The position numbers and the translations under genes are program-made. A DNA stretch of 5,114 nucleotides, from assembly GCA_964460185.1 (NCBI GenBank), contig CAYWTM010000172.1, positions 1 through 5,114 of the forward strand. The letters run 5' to 3'. The stretch is from JAVJPJ01 sp040217295 (GTDB lineage Bacteria; Pseudomonadota; Alphaproteobacteria; Rhodobacterales; Rhodobacteraceae). The notes under the pieces are model-generated. The model was not told where the DNA came from and searched no databases. It was given only the letters and a program-made list of their open reading frames with translations. Below are positions 4,963-5,114 of this stretch, piece by piece (position 1 is the stretch's first letter; each line of letters begins with the position of its first letter).

Positions 4963-5114
4963 TTAAACCAATACCCCGCCCTCGGCGCCGATGGCGCCCT
5001 GGGTGTCGGCTTCGCCCAGAAGCATCTCGTTATGGGCCTTGCCCGACGGGATCATCGGAAAGCAGTTCTCGTGCTTTTCCACCAGACAGTCGAAGATCAC
5101 CGGCCCGTCATGGT
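4963..5114 (-). CDS. ilvB: Acetolactate synthase large (catalytic) subunit, C-terminal 49 residues
   Basis: Only the 3' end of the gene is in the window; the rest lies beyond the right edge. The visible 49 residues begin HDGPVIFDCLVEKHENCFPM and continue IPSGKAHNEMLL before a TAA stop at 4963-4965. The VIFDCLV...ENCFPMIPSG...HNEM pattern is the usual end of the thiamine-diphosphate-dependent large subunit of acetohydroxyacid synthase. The adjacent ilvN gene downstream on the same strand confirms the assignment. The paralogue name ilvI would be equally acceptable. The catalytic and cofactor-binding residues lie outside the window, so its intactness cannot be judged. Confidence 0.95.
   Translation of the reverse strand, partial: HDGPVIFDCLVEKHENCFPMIPSGKAHNEMLLGEADTQGAIGAEGGVLV

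Overview
The window reads as the chromosome of a high-GC alphaproteobacterium, most likely of the Rhodobacteraceae/Roseobacter type. This is inferred from the GC-rich codon use, the acetolactate synthase sequences, the compact single-strand-binding protein and the gene mix; no 16S or other taxonomic marker is present. I find eight genes, two of them cut by the window edges, and no tRNA, rRNA, CRISPR array or insertion sequence.

Left part (1-1541): on the minus strand, ssb (SSB protein ending in the usual acidic DDEIPF tip) is followed 14 bases later by a truncated gene for a small protein with a winged-helix-like segment. That gene uses codons rare elsewhere in the window. Divergent from ssb, on the plus strand, is a secreted lytic transglycosylase with a complete SLT catalytic domain.

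Middle (1566-3596, all minus strand): an ECF-type sigma factor, then a Rieske non-haem-iron oxygenase alpha subunit, then a 74-residue helical protein of unknown function. The last gene starts inside the oxygenase stop codon (GTGA overlap), so the two are probably translationally coupled. The transglycosylase and this group converge at about 1541-1566.

Right part (3597-5114): a 342-base intergenic region holds several dyad symmetries. It separates the sigma factor gene from a divergently transcribed gene for a small exported protein with two canonical EF-hand calcium loops. After a GC-rich hairpin come, on the minus strand, ilvN (regulatory subunit of acetolactate synthase) and the last 49 codons of ilvB, the catalytic subunit. 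ilvB lies upstream of ilvN in the same operon, and together they make the first committed enzyme of branched-chain amino acid synthesis.

Most of the window is housekeeping or ordinary accessory content. The parts most worth a second look are the coupled oxygenase/74-residue pair, the ECF sigma/EF-hand divergent pair with no visible anti-sigma gene, and the two tandem dyads of identical geometry in front of the sigma gene.
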